From contig NZ_JALKBD010000022.1 in the NCBI RefSeq assembly GCF_023015905.1, forward strand, positions 1 to 64,000: a stretch of DNA of 64,000 bases. The letters are read 5' to 3'. The translations under genes were made by a program, and so were the position numbers. Every line of letters starts with the position of its first letter. Position 1 is the stretch's first letter. The notes under the pieces were generated by a model, which worked only from the letters and a program-made list of their open reading frames with translations, did no database searches and was not told the DNA's origin. This document shows, one piece after another, positions 52,553 to 61,041 of the stretch. The DNA comes from Arenibacter sp. F20364 (GTDB lineage Bacteria; Bacteroidota; Bacteroidia; Flavobacteriales; Flavobacteriaceae).

Positions 52553-53680
52553 ATGGAAAGAGAGCATAATTCTTCCCTAAACACTACTGGGACAACTACA
52601 AGTAGCATTGGAAAACCTTCTTCAGTGATCGGGGAAGAACTACATATTTTGGTAATTCGTTTATCGGCCATGGGTGATGTAGCCATGACCGTTCCTGTTA
52701 TCTCAGCCTTGGTGGAACAGCATCCAAAAATAAAAGTTACACTGCTAACCCGAGGATTTTTTAAACCTATTTTTGCCGAAATCAAGAATGTCAGCGTTTA
52801 CGGGGCAGATGTGAAGGGTAAACACAAGGGCATATTTGGACTTTGGAAGCTCTACAAGGAACTTAAAGGCCTGAACATAGATATGGTTGCCGATCTGCAC
52901 AATGTACTCCGTAGCAACGTCCTTAAAGCTTATTTTATGCTAGGATCCATTCCATTTGTCCAGGTAGACAAAGGTCGAGCAGAGAAAAAGGCTTTGACCT
53001 CCTTGTCCAAAAAAATTTTTAAGCCTCTAAAAACCACCCACCAGCGCTATGCGGATGTTTTTGGTAAATTGGGATTACCTATAGATGTGGAAACGGCCAG
53101 GCTACTTCCCAAAAGGTCCATTAACCCCTCTGCAAGGAAATTGGTAAATGAAAAGAGAAAAAAAATGATCGGTATAGCTCCGTTTGCAGCCTTTGATGGT
53201 AAAATGTATCCCTTGGATTTGATGGAAAAGGTCGTCACTGCACTAAACGCAACTGATCATTACAAAATTTTGTTTTTTGGTGGTGGGGAAAAGGAAAAGG
53301 GCCTGTTGGATAAATGGGCCGATAAATTCCGCAATAGTACAAATCTGGTAGGCAAATTGGCCTTTGAAGAGGAATTGGCCTTAATATCACAGTTGAATCT
53401 TATGTTGGCCATGGATAGTGGCAATGCCCATTTGGCAGCATTATTTGGAATCCCTACCATAACGTTGTGGGGTGTTACCCACCCCTATGCGGGATTCTAT
53501 CCGTTTAAACAAGATCCCCAAAATGCATTGTTGGCGGATAGGGAGGAATTTCCATTGATCCCAACCTCGGTCTATGGAAACAAATACCCCTCTGGATACG
53601 AAAATGCGATGCGCTCCATTGCTCCTGAGGATGTTATTTCCAAAATTGAGGAAATCCTAAACAAGAATATATTACCGTAG
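52553..53680 (+). CDS. Glycosyltransferase family 9 (heptosyltransferase-like)
   Basis: A 375-residue GT-B enzyme. The N-terminal motif ILVIRLSAMGDVAMTVPVI begins at about residue 33. The donor site stretch FFGGGEKEKGLLDKWADKF and LMLAMDSGNAHLAALFGIP follow, then TITLWGVTHPYAGFYP. This is the ADP-heptose or related GT9 pattern used in lipopolysaccharide core synthesis. About 30 residues precede the usual family start, so the true start may be internal, but no in-frame ATG sits at the motif. It probably forms one unit with the DUF4254 gene. Confidence 0.9.
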   Translation: MEREHNSSLNTTGTTTSSIGKPSSVIGEELHILVIRLSAMGDVAMTVPVISALVEQHPKIKVTLLTRGFFKPIFAEIKNVSVYGADVKGKHKGIFGLWKLYKELKGLNIDMVADLHNVLRSNVLKAYFMLGSIPFVQVDKGRAEKKALTSLSKKIFKPLKTTHQRYADVFGKLGLPIDVETARLLPKRSINPSARKLVNEKRKKMIGIAPFAAFDGKMYPLDLMEKVVTALNATDHYKILFFGGGEKEKGLLDKWADKFRNSTNLVGKLAFEEELALISQLNLMLAMDSGNAHLAALFGIPTITLWGVTHPYAGFYPFKQDPQNALLADREEFPLIPTSVYGNKYPSGYENAMRSIAPEDVISKIEEILNKNILP

Positions 53681-53735
53681 GCAGTCGGGTGATTTTGCGA
53701 AGTGTGAAAATTATGTAGCTGGGTTGACTGGCCTA

Positions 53736-53873
53736 GTCACTTCGACAGAGCGTAACATGAACGGCAAAAAGTCGCACAAGTAGCCTTTTAATCCAAAGAC
53801 CTTGGGCAGCGTGGGAATTCTATCCTAGATGAATTGAGCCACAAGTGTGATTTCTCCCTCTGGTCGAAATGAC
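53736..53873. repeat. REP-like intergenic inverted repeat
   Basis: GTCACTTCGAC (53736-53746) and GTCGAAATGAC (53863-53873) are inverted copies with one mismatch, about 115 bases apart. They lie in the gap between the GT9 and TetR genes. The wording CTTCGAC...GTCGAAATGAC is typical of dispersed intergenic repeats in Bacteroidota genomes. A second copy cannot be seen in this window. Confidence 0.45.
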
Positions 53874-53903
53874 AACGATACCCACTTCAATCTAATTATT
53901 AAA

Positions 53904-54518
53904 TTATGCCGGCTCTTTGTACTCTATTAATTTAAAGTACTGCCGCAGTTGCTGTATGTATTTATAGCGCAAGATTTTACTATTGCCCTCGACCATTAAA
54001 GTCCGTATCCCGATATAGGACGAAATGAGGTAGGTAGCCACAGCTTCACTATCTACATGCCTGTCTACATATCCGTCGGTTTTTCCTTTTTGAAGGGCCG
54101 TTACCAAATTAACTTCCCATACCTTCAAAATATCCTGTAGGTAGTTCATTATGTCCGGGTTCTTCCCGTTAAATTCAGTAATGAAGTTGCTCAAAACGAA
54201 TCCATAATCCAGGAAATTATGCTCTGCAGTTTCCAATGCATTATCAAAACAAACAAGTATATTGTTTAATGGATCTTCCTGTCCCTCGATAGGCGCTATA
54301 AGATCGCTGTATACCTTTCTAAATAGAAGGTTCTGAACAATGCTAATAAAAAATTCCTCCTTGGACTGAAAATGGTAATAAAACGCCCCTTTGGAGAGGG
54401 ACAGTTCCTTCAAAATATCATCAATACTGGTATTGTAGTAGCCCTTTTGGTAAAATACCTCTAAGCCGGTAGTTTGTATTCGCTGCATGGTGGCCATGCG
54501 CTTCAATTGTTTGTCCAT
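53904..54518 (-). CDS. TetR/AcrR family transcriptional regulator
   Basis: A 204-residue one-component repressor. The N-terminal helix-turn-helix is GYYNTSIDDILKELSLSKGA, followed by FYYHFQSKEEFF, residues about 26-57. The C-terminal ligand-binding part is helical and not informative. It sits at the downstream end of the arsenosugar-type gene set, 210 bases after arsS. An AGAC/GTCT palindrome 22 bases upstream of its start could be its own operator. Its ligand is unknown. Confidence 0.93.
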   Translation of the reverse strand: MDKQLKRMATMQRIQTTGLEVFYQKGYYNTSIDDILKELSLSKGAFYYHFQSKEEFFISIVQNLLFRKVYSDLIAPIEGQEDPLNNILVCFDNALETAEHNFLDYGFVLSNFITEFNGKNPDIMNYLQDILKVWEVNLVTALQKGKTDGYVDRHVDSEAVATYLISSYIGIRTLMVEGNSKILRYKYIQQLRQYFKLIEYKEPA

Positions 54519-54539
54519 AAGATTTGGTTTTCTATAAAC

Positions 54540-54553
54540 AGACCTATTAGTCT
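54540..54553. promoter_or_regulatory. Candidate operator of the TetR gene
   Basis: AGACCTATTAGTCT holds the half-sites AGAC and GTCT separated by six bases, and lies 22 bases upstream of the TetR start. Size and place fit an autoregulatory TetR site. It is short, so chance is possible. Confidence 0.4.
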
Positions 54554-54728
54554 TTTACTCTAACTCCAATTTTGGCCTTTTATTTAATAACCAAAGCTAA
54601 AATTAACTTTAAATCGATAAAATACACTAAAAAACTAAAATTAAGTCAAATCTTGAACCGCAACAAACCAATTGGTCCTTTCATATGCCGATTTCAAATC
54701 TCCTTTTTAGCACAAAAAAGGCAACCAT

Positions 54729-55784
54729 TTAGGTCACCGACCCCTGGCAACTACTCCCTGCTCCAGCGGTACATCCATAACAATGTTGGGATACTATTAT
54801 GTTTCTATCGTTTAGAACATCTTCGTTATAGTCCTTTATGTGCTTAATTTTACTAGCCACTTTAAGGCCTAACATCTGATTAAAGTCACAGTCATACAAC
54901 CATCCGTCCCAACTCACCGAGATGGTATTGGTACACATAACATTGGCCACTGCAGAAGGGTTATAGGCTTCTACGAGGGAATACATATAATCTTCATAAT
55001 TGTCTGAAGCTATCAAATAATCCAAAAAACGGGCTATTGGCAAATTAGTAATGGCAAAGAGATTGTGGAATTGTATTTCAAAATCCTCTATTAGCGCCTT
55101 TTTAAAATCGCGCTCCAAGGCAGACTGGTCTCCTGGTAAAAAAGCCCCGGACGGATTATAGACCAAATCTAGACGCAAGGAACTACCGGGCATACCATAT
55201 CCTACGGCATTTAGCTCCTGAAGAGCTTTGATCGACTTATCAAACACCCCTTCTCCCCTCTGTTTATCAGTTTTTCCACGGGTGTAGTGTGGCATAGATG
55301 AAATAACGTGAATATTATGTTTCTTAAAAAATTGAGGAAGGTCATAATATTTTTTGTTGGCCCTTATGATCGTAAGATTGGAACGCACTATAAAATCCTT
55401 TACCCCTGCTTTCGCTGCCTCTTCTACAAACCACCTAAAATCTGGGTTCATCTCTGGGGCACCTCCTGTTAGATCCAAGGTGTGGGCACCGGTATTGCGA
55501 ATAACTTCCAAACATTGCTCCATGGTTTCCCGAGTCATTATTTCTTTTCTATCCGGACCTGCATCCACATGGCAATGTTCACAGACCTGGTTGCACATAT
55601 AGCCGACATTGATCTGTAAAATTTCCAATTTTTTTGGACGTAAAGGAAACTGCCCTATCTGGGCAATTTTATCCTTAAAATAGGGAAGTTCCCCCTCTTC
55701 AAAAATCCCACCATTAAGGATCTCCATTTGTTTATTGCCCATTACAAGAGCTTCATCCCTTGCCTTTAAAGATTTTGTCGCCAT
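54729..55784 (-). CDS. arsS: Arsenosugar biosynthesis radical SAM protein ArsS
   Basis: A 351-residue radical SAM enzyme thought to add the SAM-derived 5-deoxyadenosyl group to methylated arsenic on the way to arsenosugars. The iron-sulfur motif CNQVCEHCHVDAG has the CxxxCxxC spacing (about residues 58-65). DLTGGAPEMN is the SAM-binding turn, and SWDGWLYDCDFNQMLGL lies near residue 290. The ending YGCTAGAGSSCQG adds further conserved cysteines of the family's C-terminus. The peroxidase-like gene lies 129 bases upstream in the same direction. No arsM is in the window. Confidence 0.92.
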   Translation of the reverse strand: MATKSLKARDEALVMGNKQMEILNGGIFEEGELPYFKDKIAQIGQFPLRPKKLEILQINVGYMCNQVCEHCHVDAGPDRKEIMTRETMEQCLEVIRNTGAHTLDLTGGAPEMNPDFRWFVEEAAKAGVKDFIVRSNLTIIRANKKYYDLPQFFKKHNIHVISSMPHYTRGKTDKQRGEGVFDKSIKALQELNAVGYGMPGSSLRLDLVYNPSGAFLPGDQSALERDFKKALIEDFEIQFHNLFAITNLPIARFLDYLIASDNYEDYMYSLVEAYNPSAVANVMCTNTISVSWDGWLYDCDFNQMLGLKVASKIKHIKDYNEDVLNDRNIIVSQHCYGCTAGAGSSCQGSVT

Positions 55785-55913
55785 TATATTTTATTAAGTT
55801 TTAATATAGAATAAGCTTGAAAGATTACAGGAAGTCGAGCATTTCTACCACTACCTTCCCGGAAAACCCTCATAGGACATTAGCCGTATTATTCCCTTAC
55901 AACGCTATCGGTA

Positions 55914-56249
55914 TTACATGGATAGCTTATTGTACTTATTCATCATTTGAACCCCATGTACCAAGGTGGCACCGCTTTCGATAGCCGCACCTGCATGTAC
56001 CGCCTCCATCATTTCCTCCTTGGTTATCCCTCTTTGCAGACCATCTTTGGTATAGGCATCTATGCAATAGGGACATTTTACCACATGGGCCACTGCCAAG
56101 GCTATTAGTGATTTTTCCCTAGCACTCAATGCTCCTTCTTCAAATACCTTTCCATAATAATCAAAGAATTTAGTGCCTAATTCCTCGCTCCATTCGGTTA
56201 TCTTTCCAAATTTGCGCAAATCTGCCGGGTCGTAATATGAATCTGCCAT
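55914..56249 (-). CDS. Arsenosugar-associated peroxidase-like (carboxymuconolactone decarboxylase family) protein
   Basis: A 111-residue AhpD-like protein. The redox pair Cys59 and Cys62 is in VVKCPYCIDAYTKDGL. EKSLIALAVAHVV precedes it, and EAVHAGAAIESGATLVHG follows, all typical of the carboxymuconolactone decarboxylase fold. The start MADSYYDPADLRKFGK matches the subgroup annotated beside ArsS. It lies between arsS and the DUF2064 gene on the minus strand. Its substrate is unknown; thiol-dependent reduction or arsenic handling is an inference from context. Confidence 0.9.
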   Translation of the reverse strand: MADSYYDPADLRKFGKITEWSEELGTKFFDYYGKVFEEGALSAREKSLIALAVAHVVKCPYCIDAYTKDGLQRGITKEEMMEAVHAGAAIESGATLVHGVQMMNKYNKLSM

Positions 56250-56434
56250 TGTATGTATTTTTATAGTTATATTTTGGAAAACCTTAATTAGTTGGGGTTT
56301 CCATAATTATTGATTAGGTTAGAACACGATATCCCTTGCATGAAAATATTGGTAGGAACAATAGAATTGCATTGTACCAATTCCATAGTTTTGAAGTATA
56401 TAAGCTTAAAGTGTTATAAAAAATGAATTTCTGC

Positions 56435-57139
56435 TTAAGACAGAATAGTTGATCCAAAAGGAGAGCCCTTATTGAAATATTTATTTTCAAAATTAATTCT
56501 TACTAAAATGCACTGATGATGAAAGTTCCACTTCATCGGGGCCAGTAAGGAAATGATTAGTTGAATTATTTTTTTAAAACCGGTCCTATATGCGTTTAGC
56601 ACCTTCTTTAAATCGGATGGATGATCCAAATCTTGAAGGATATGCAAGCGAATTACCTGAACATTATGTGCTTCAATTAGTCCCGCAATTTTTTTGGAAA
56701 GAGAAGTGGTCTGCCAGGGCAACTTCCTAAAATTGCCCTCATGAAATTGGGATTTATGGAGGCCCATCAAATAGAATCCACCATCCGTCGACGGTCCTAA
56801 AACAAACTTTTTAGCATTAATAGATTTTGAAGCCTTCAGTATATCATTGGACTTTAGATGAGGGGTATCATTACCTATCGTTATAACACTTTCAAATCCC
56901 TTGTCGAAAACAGAATTGATAGCATTAACAAACCGCTCACCAAAGGAATTTCCATACTGCTCTTTTTCCGTTAGCAAATAAAAGGGAAGCCCGGTTTTCT
57001 TTACCGTATTTAGAGCATGCTCTGTTAGGGAACCGAAGAGTATATTGCCTTTGGAAATGGCCTTATTTCTCAATTCTTCCGTTGAAGAATTGGCAAATAT
57101 CAAAATAGCCGTTCTATGTTTATTTATAAGTTCTGGCAT
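56435..57139 (-). CDS. DUF2064/TIGR04282 arsenosugar-type glycosyltransferase
   Basis: A 234-residue nucleotide-sugar-transferase-like (GT-A) protein. ITIGNDTPHLKSNDI (about residues 87-101) is the DxD-like segment, and LGPSTDGGFYLMGLHKSQF is the family hallmark. QDLDHPSDLKKVL lies near residue 170. The family (TIGR04282) is linked to arsenosugar synthesis through its neighbourhood with arsS. The last about 40 residues are basic and may be an unrelated tail. It is the most upstream gene of the minus-strand arsenosugar-type set. Confidence 0.87.
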   Translation of the reverse strand: MPELINKHRTAILIFANSSTEELRNKAISKGNILFGSLTEHALNTVKKTGLPFYLLTEKEQYGNSFGERFVNAINSVFDKGFESVITIGNDTPHLKSNDILKASKSINAKKFVLGPSTDGGFYLMGLHKSQFHEGNFRKLPWQTTSLSKKIAGLIEAHNVQVIRLHILQDLDHPSDLKKVLNAYRTGFKKIIQLIISLLAPMKWNFHHQCILVRINFENKYFNKGSPFGSTILS

Positions 57140-57416
57140 TACTCTATTGAATTCACAAACATGCTCCCTATCTTGGTCGTTGGCCTAAGCATTTCATTAC
57201 AAAATAAAGGAATTCCATTCCCTCACAAAGTCAAAATTAAACTAAATAGATGGCAATACTATTAAAAGTTAGTTGGGCCAGGAAGAAAGATGGCCAAAAT
57301 CCTCTGATAAAATGACTAGGGAGCTATACGTTCAGTTAATGCCATCCATAAACCAGTGCCCGACCAACCGGTAGAACATTCCGATTACTATTGTTTTGTT
57401 AAAGTCGATTACAAAC

Positions 57417-57430
57417 TGAATGAACATTCA
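57417..57430. promoter_or_regulatory. Palindromic operator candidate for the alcohol dehydrogenase gene
   Basis: TGAATGAACATTCA is a perfect inverted repeat (TGAATG, AA, CATTCA). Its right half TGAACATTC recurs inverted as GAATGTTCA at 57460-57468. The two copies bracket the -7 box at 57439-57446, so a repressor bound to both would cover the promoter. Confidence 0.5.
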
Positions 57431-57438
57431 TTTTTATT

Positions 57439-57446
57439 TATCTTTG
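57439..57446 (+). promoter_or_regulatory. -7 promoter box for the alcohol dehydrogenase gene
   Basis: TATCTTTG followed by CAC matches TAnnTTTG exactly. Transcription should start near 57452, so the 5-prime leader is short. Confidence 0.65.
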
Positions 57447-57485
57447 CACTGAAATCACCGAATGTTCAATTTTATAAATTCAAAT

Positions 57486-58646
57486 ATGAATAATTTTAAA
57501 TATAAAAATCCGACAAAAATATTGTTTGGTAAAGGACAAATGGAAAATTTGGCCGAAGAGATTCCGGAAAAGGCAAAAGTTCTACTGCTTTATGGCGGAG
57601 GTAGCATTAAAAAAAATGGTATTTATGACCAAGTAAAAAGGGCCACTCAAGAATTTGATGTCATAGAATTTGGAGGTATCCCCGCCAATCCTGAATATGA
57701 GATTCTCCTTCGTGCCCTTGAAGTTATAAGAACAGAAAAAATCACCTTTATGTTGGCGGTTGGTGGTGGTTCTGTTCTTGATGGAGCAAAGTTTTTATCG
57801 GCTGCCGCATTATACCATGGCGATACTCCCTGGGACTTGTTAACCCAAAAAACACCAACAACAAAAGGCTTACCCTTTGGAACGGTCCTGACCCTGCCTG
57901 CCACAGGATCCGAAATGAATTCCGGAGCAGTAATCACAAGAGAGGAAACCAAAGAAAAATTGGCCATGGGAGGACCTGGATTGTTCCCGGTATTCTCCGT
58001 TTTAGATCCACAGGTTATAGTCTCCCTTCCACAAAGACAATTGGCCAATGGTATAGCCGATGCCTTTAACCACGTATTGGAACAATATATCACTTACCCG
58101 GTTGGAGCTTCCCTACAAGACCGCATGGCCGAGAGTGTCTTACAAACTTTGATAGAAGTGGCTCCAGCCATAATGAAAGATCCAACCAACTATACTGCAG
58201 CATCCAATTTTATGTGGAGCTGTACTATGGCGCTTAATGGTATATTGCCTGTGGGTGTGCCAACAGATTGGGCCGTACACGCCATAGGTCATGAACTAAC
58301 CGCCCTTTATGGAATAGACCACGCTAGAACTTTGGCCGTTATTGCTCCAAGTCATTATCGTTATAATTTAGCTAGTAAAAAAGAAAAACTGGCACAATAT
58401 GCCGAGCGGGTTTGGAACATTACCGACGGTACCTTGGAGGAAAGAGCCAAATTGGGTATTGAACATACCGAGCAATTCTTTCATGAACTAGGAATAAAAA
58501 CCAAACTCTCCGAATACACAAAGGAATTCCAAGGAACCGCTCAAGTTCTTTCCAAACGATTTACCGATAGGGGTTGGTTGGGTTTAGGTGAACATAGATC
58601 ACTATCACCCTCAGATGTTGGGAAGATTGTGGAGATGGCCTATTAG
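57486..58646 (+). CDS. Iron-containing alcohol dehydrogenase, YqhD/butanol dehydrogenase type
   Basis: A 386-residue NAD(P)-dependent oxidoreductase of the iron-activated family. The start MNNFKYKNPTKILFGKG at 57486 matches the family N-terminus and is preferred to the ATG at 57462. LLYGGGSIKKNG is the YqhD-type cofactor motif, and GGGSVLDGAKF follows. Metal ligands lie in NGIADAFNHVLE, AIGHELTALYG and GIDHARTL. YqhD-type enzymes reduce short aldehydes and are often induced by aldehyde or oxidative stress. A palindromic site overlaps the promoter region, and a terminator lies between its 3-prime end and the convergent ompH-like gene. Confidence 0.93.
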   Translation: MNNFKYKNPTKILFGKGQMENLAEEIPEKAKVLLLYGGGSIKKNGIYDQVKRATQEFDVIEFGGIPANPEYEILLRALEVIRTEKITFMLAVGGGSVLDGAKFLSAAALYHGDTPWDLLTQKTPTTKGLPFGTVLTLPATGSEMNSGAVITREETKEKLAMGGPGLFPVFSVLDPQVIVSLPQRQLANGIADAFNHVLEQYITYPVGASLQDRMAESVLQTLIEVAPAIMKDPTNYTAASNFMWSCTMALNGILPVGVPTDWAVHAIGHELTALYGIDHARTLAVIAPSHYRYNLASKKEKLAQYAERVWNITDGTLEERAKLGIEHTEQFFHELGIKTKLSEYTKEFQGTAQVLSKRFTDRGWLGLGEHRSLSPSDVGKIVEMAY

Positions 58647-58716
58647 ATTAGGAAACCTAATTTCATATCATTTAATCAGATGGCCAAGAATATCTTACGA
58701 ACGCTTTTTGTGCCAT

Positions 58717-58751
58717 AAAAAAACCTCCGAATTATTCTTCGGAGGTTTTTT
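58717..58751. terminator. Bidirectional terminator between the alcohol dehydrogenase and ompH-like genes
   Basis: CCTCCGAA (58724-58731) and TTCGGAGG (58738-58745) pair around TTATTC, flanked by six or seven A on the left and T on the right. It can end transcripts from both strands. Confidence 0.92.
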
Positions 58752-58786
58752 CAATGAGCCCTATTTCAAGAGCTATCTATGCAATA

Positions 58787-59293
58787 TTATTTCTTATAAT
58801 TATCGTTCAAAATTTTAACGATGGCATCGGTTACATTATGGGCTTCTTTTCCATATAGAACACTACCTCCATCGCCGCCAGTTAAAATAAAGGAATACCC
58901 ATTTGACTCCCCATAAGCTTTGATTTCTTCTTTTACCTTAGACACCAAGCTATCCATTTCAGTTTGACCCTGCATCTGTAATTGCTGTTCCTCCTGTTGT
59001 AACTGCTGTCCAATAACCTGACTACGCTGCTGTAATTGACTATATTCCTCTTGTGCCTTAGCCTGCGCCATTTTTTGGGCCTTAGCTTGGAATGCCTGGG
59101 CCTCCATTTGAAAAGCTTGGGAAATACTATCCCTCTTTTTACCAAAAGCTTCGGTTCTTGTCTTGAAGTTAGCCTCAATATCCACTTTCTCTTGATAAGT
59201 GTCCATTAGCTTCACATTATCCACAAATGCTATTTTCTCTTGCTGGCAAGATATTGTACCTATAAATACCAACGCCAAAACTAATTTTTTCAT
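58787..59293 (-). CDS. OmpH/Skp-like periplasmic chaperone lipoprotein
   Basis: A 168-residue exported protein. The lipobox sequence TISCQQEK has Cys16 after MKKLVLALVFIG. A long helical coiled coil (about residues 30-125) is rich in Gln, Ala and Glu and typical of Skp/OmpH, which guides outer-membrane proteins. The C-terminal beta strand region YSFILTGGDGGSVLYGKEAH is the family tip. The lipobox is unusual for classical soluble Skp but common in Bacteroidota. A perfect -7 box lies 23 bases upstream. Confidence 0.88.
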   Translation of the reverse strand: MKKLVLALVFIGTISCQQEKIAFVDNVKLMDTYQEKVDIEANFKTRTEAFGKKRDSISQAFQMEAQAFQAKAQKMAQAKAQEEYSQLQQRSQVIGQQLQQEEQQLQMQGQTEMDSLVSKVKEEIKAYGESNGYSFILTGGDGGSVLYGKEAHNVTDAIVKILNDNYKK

Positions 59294-59316
59294 TTTCTCT
59301 TTGGTTTAAATTTGGG

Positions 59317-59324
59317 CAAAAATA
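59317..59324 (-). promoter_or_regulatory. -7 promoter box for the ompH-like gene
   Basis: Read on the minus strand this is TATTTTTG followed by CCC, a perfect TAnnTTTG box, about 23 bases before the ATG at 59293. Confidence 0.6.
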
Positions 59325-59589
59325 GAAAAGCTTTTTTAGAATAGGGGAAAAATCATTATTATTCATCATAGTCACATGTATTAAGTAAGTTATCTTCTAT
59401 AATCAACTTTAGAAGCAAAAAGGATGATAATTTAGTAAAATAGATAAAATTGATAACCAACTAAATCCAAATAGATTTATCTTATTTATAACTGTGCATT
59501 AAGATGGCCACATAAAGCCCTTCCCGTTCACTAAATACAATTAGTCGCTTCACTCGAGAAAATCCCCTTAAAGGCTCTTAAAACAGATA

Positions 59590-60417
59590 TTACGCCTTCT
59601 TTAAAACATAAATCAACGAAGAATACTCCTTAGACCTTAAAGCACGTAAATTAGACTTCAAACCAATCCAAAATGCCTTCGCAAATTTTTGCTTTCCTCT
59701 CTTATACTTCTCGGACAGTAGGGAAACATAAAAGGCATCAAAAATCATCGGCTTCGTCTTTACCAATTTCATTCCGTGTTCTGCAAAAATATTTTGAATG
59801 CTATTTCTAGAAAAATGCCATAAGTGTCTAGGTACATCAAATGCCGCCCAAAATTTTTTGTAGTGATATGCATCATAAGATTTAAAATTTGGTACGGCCA
59901 CAACCAGGGTTCCCTTTTCTGATAGGAGTCCTACCAATTTTGAAATCTGCCTATCCAAATCTGGTACATGCTCCAATACATGCCACAGGGTAATAACATC
60001 ATATTTTTGCTGAGGTAGTAAATTCAAATCGGAGTAAAGTTCTATTCCCTTCTCAGAAGCCTTTCGTTTTGCCAGTTCATTAGGTTCTACCCCAAAAACC
60101 TCCCACCCCTGCTTTTCAGCAACCGACAAAAAATCCCCCGTGCCAGCTCCCACATCCAAAAGTTTTTTACCAGTATCAGAATAGGCATTAATAAGAGCCA
60201 ACTTCCTTTTTAAATTGTACACCTTAACCGTTTGATAGATTTTGTCCAACAAAGAACTTTTAGCATCGGTATGGGAAATATAATTCTCACTTTCATAATA
60301 CCTTGCCAAATATTCCGGTTGTGGGGTGGTCACCAACATATCTAAAACTGGATCATGCAATAACTTAAATGACTCCCCAGTGAGCGTAAAATCTTTAGTC
60401 TCCAAATAAAGTTTCAT
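59590..60417 (-). CDS. Class I SAM-dependent methyltransferase
   Basis: A 275-residue cytoplasmic protein. LLDVGAGTGDFLSVAEKQGW (about residues 85-104) is SAM motif I, and VFGVEPN is the acidic ribose-binding turn. DVITLWHVLEHVPDLD is motif II/III. The fold and LWHVLEHV are like those of methyltransferases acting on sugars or quinones, but the substrate cannot be assigned. It is monocistronic. I see no good -7 box immediately upstream. Confidence 0.9.
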   Translation of the reverse strand: MKLYLETKDFTLTGESFKLLHDPVLDMLVTTPQPEYLARYYESENYISHTDAKSSLLDKIYQTVKVYNLKRKLALINAYSDTGKKLLDVGAGTGDFLSVAEKQGWEVFGVEPNELAKRKASEKGIELYSDLNLLPQQKYDVITLWHVLEHVPDLDRQISKLVGLLSEKGTLVVAVPNFKSYDAYHYKKFWAAFDVPRHLWHFSRNSIQNIFAEHGMKLVKTKPMIFDAFYVSLLSEKYKRGKQKFAKAFWIGLKSNLRALRSKEYSSLIYVLKKA

Positions 60418-60908
60418 GGTTTTGATAAGCGGATCTTTATAATTTCTCCAAGCTACGAAGATACTTTAAAACAGGTATCCTTGAAAGAGAAATTAAACGA
60501 AGATTTTATTTTTGACATTGGTACTACTACCCCAACAAGAAAATGAAAAGATTGTTGAAACCAACAAATTCCCACCTCATTCTTCTACAGTAATATTCAA
60601 TCCTAAAATCCAAAATATTTAGTGTCTGCCGAATAATTATTCATTCAAATATCCATCCGCATCACACAAAGAAAACAACCATCAATTAAACCTTTCCCAA
60701 CAGCAAAACTGATAAGAAAAAAACTGCCATAAAAATTCAAAAAATATAAAATAAAAAACTATCTCGGGGCAAGTGCCCGAGTCTTTTAATCTGGATTATA
60801 GCTTAAAATTCCCAACAAACGAATCTCCGACTTAAGTCCAAAAACTAAATTTTACCTCTAGCAATTTACCTTCCTCTTAAGCAACTACCGGACAAAAAAA
60901 CACGACAC
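60418..60908. other. AT-rich intergenic region with one hairpin
   Basis: CTCGGG (60763-60768) and CCCGAG (60776-60781) pair around a seven-base loop, followed by TCTTTT on the plus strand and by ATAG then a T-run on the minus strand. It is 130 bases beyond the mnmG terminator, so it may end a small RNA or be a relic. No coding frame is credible. Confidence 0.4.
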
Positions 60909-60952
60909 AAAAAAAGGTATTTGCATATCCTTTAATGCAAATACCTTTTTTT
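60909..60952 (-). terminator. Terminator downstream of mnmG
   Basis: An 18-base-pair perfect stem (60909-60926 with 60935-60952, the core GGTATTTGCAT pairing with ATGCAAATACC) is flanked by A7 and T7 runs. On the minus strand it ends the ybeY-mnmG transcript about 90 bases past the mnmG stop codon. Confidence 0.92.
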
Positions 60953-61006
60953 ATAATTAAATACATAAACCCTAAACAGCCTCAATAAAACCATTGCGCA
61001 CATGTA

Positions 61007-61022
61007 TGTTCCACGTGGAACA
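61007..61022. promoter_or_regulatory. parS site downstream of mnmG
   Basis: TGTTCCACGTGGAACA is a perfect 16-base palindrome and matches the ParB-binding centromere site parS (consensus TGTTNCACGTGNAACA). It is 20 bases past the mnmG stop codon and identical to the site at 62920-62935. Confidence 0.85.
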
Positions 61023-61041
61023 TAAGCACCCGTATCTAAAT

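Larger units (their letters stand above)
57140..57485. other. Divergent regulatory gap between DUF2064 and alcohol dehydrogenase genes
   Basis: This gap separates divergent genes. It holds a perfect palindrome at 57417-57430, an inverted second copy of its core at 57460-57468, and a -7 box at 57439-57446 between them. No reading frame longer than a few dozen codons is credible. Confidence 0.5.

Noticed and set aside
57460-57468. Alcohol dehydrogenase start at the ATG at 57462
   Set aside because: It overlaps the second operator core, and the family N-terminus MNNFKYKNPTKILFG begins at 57486.
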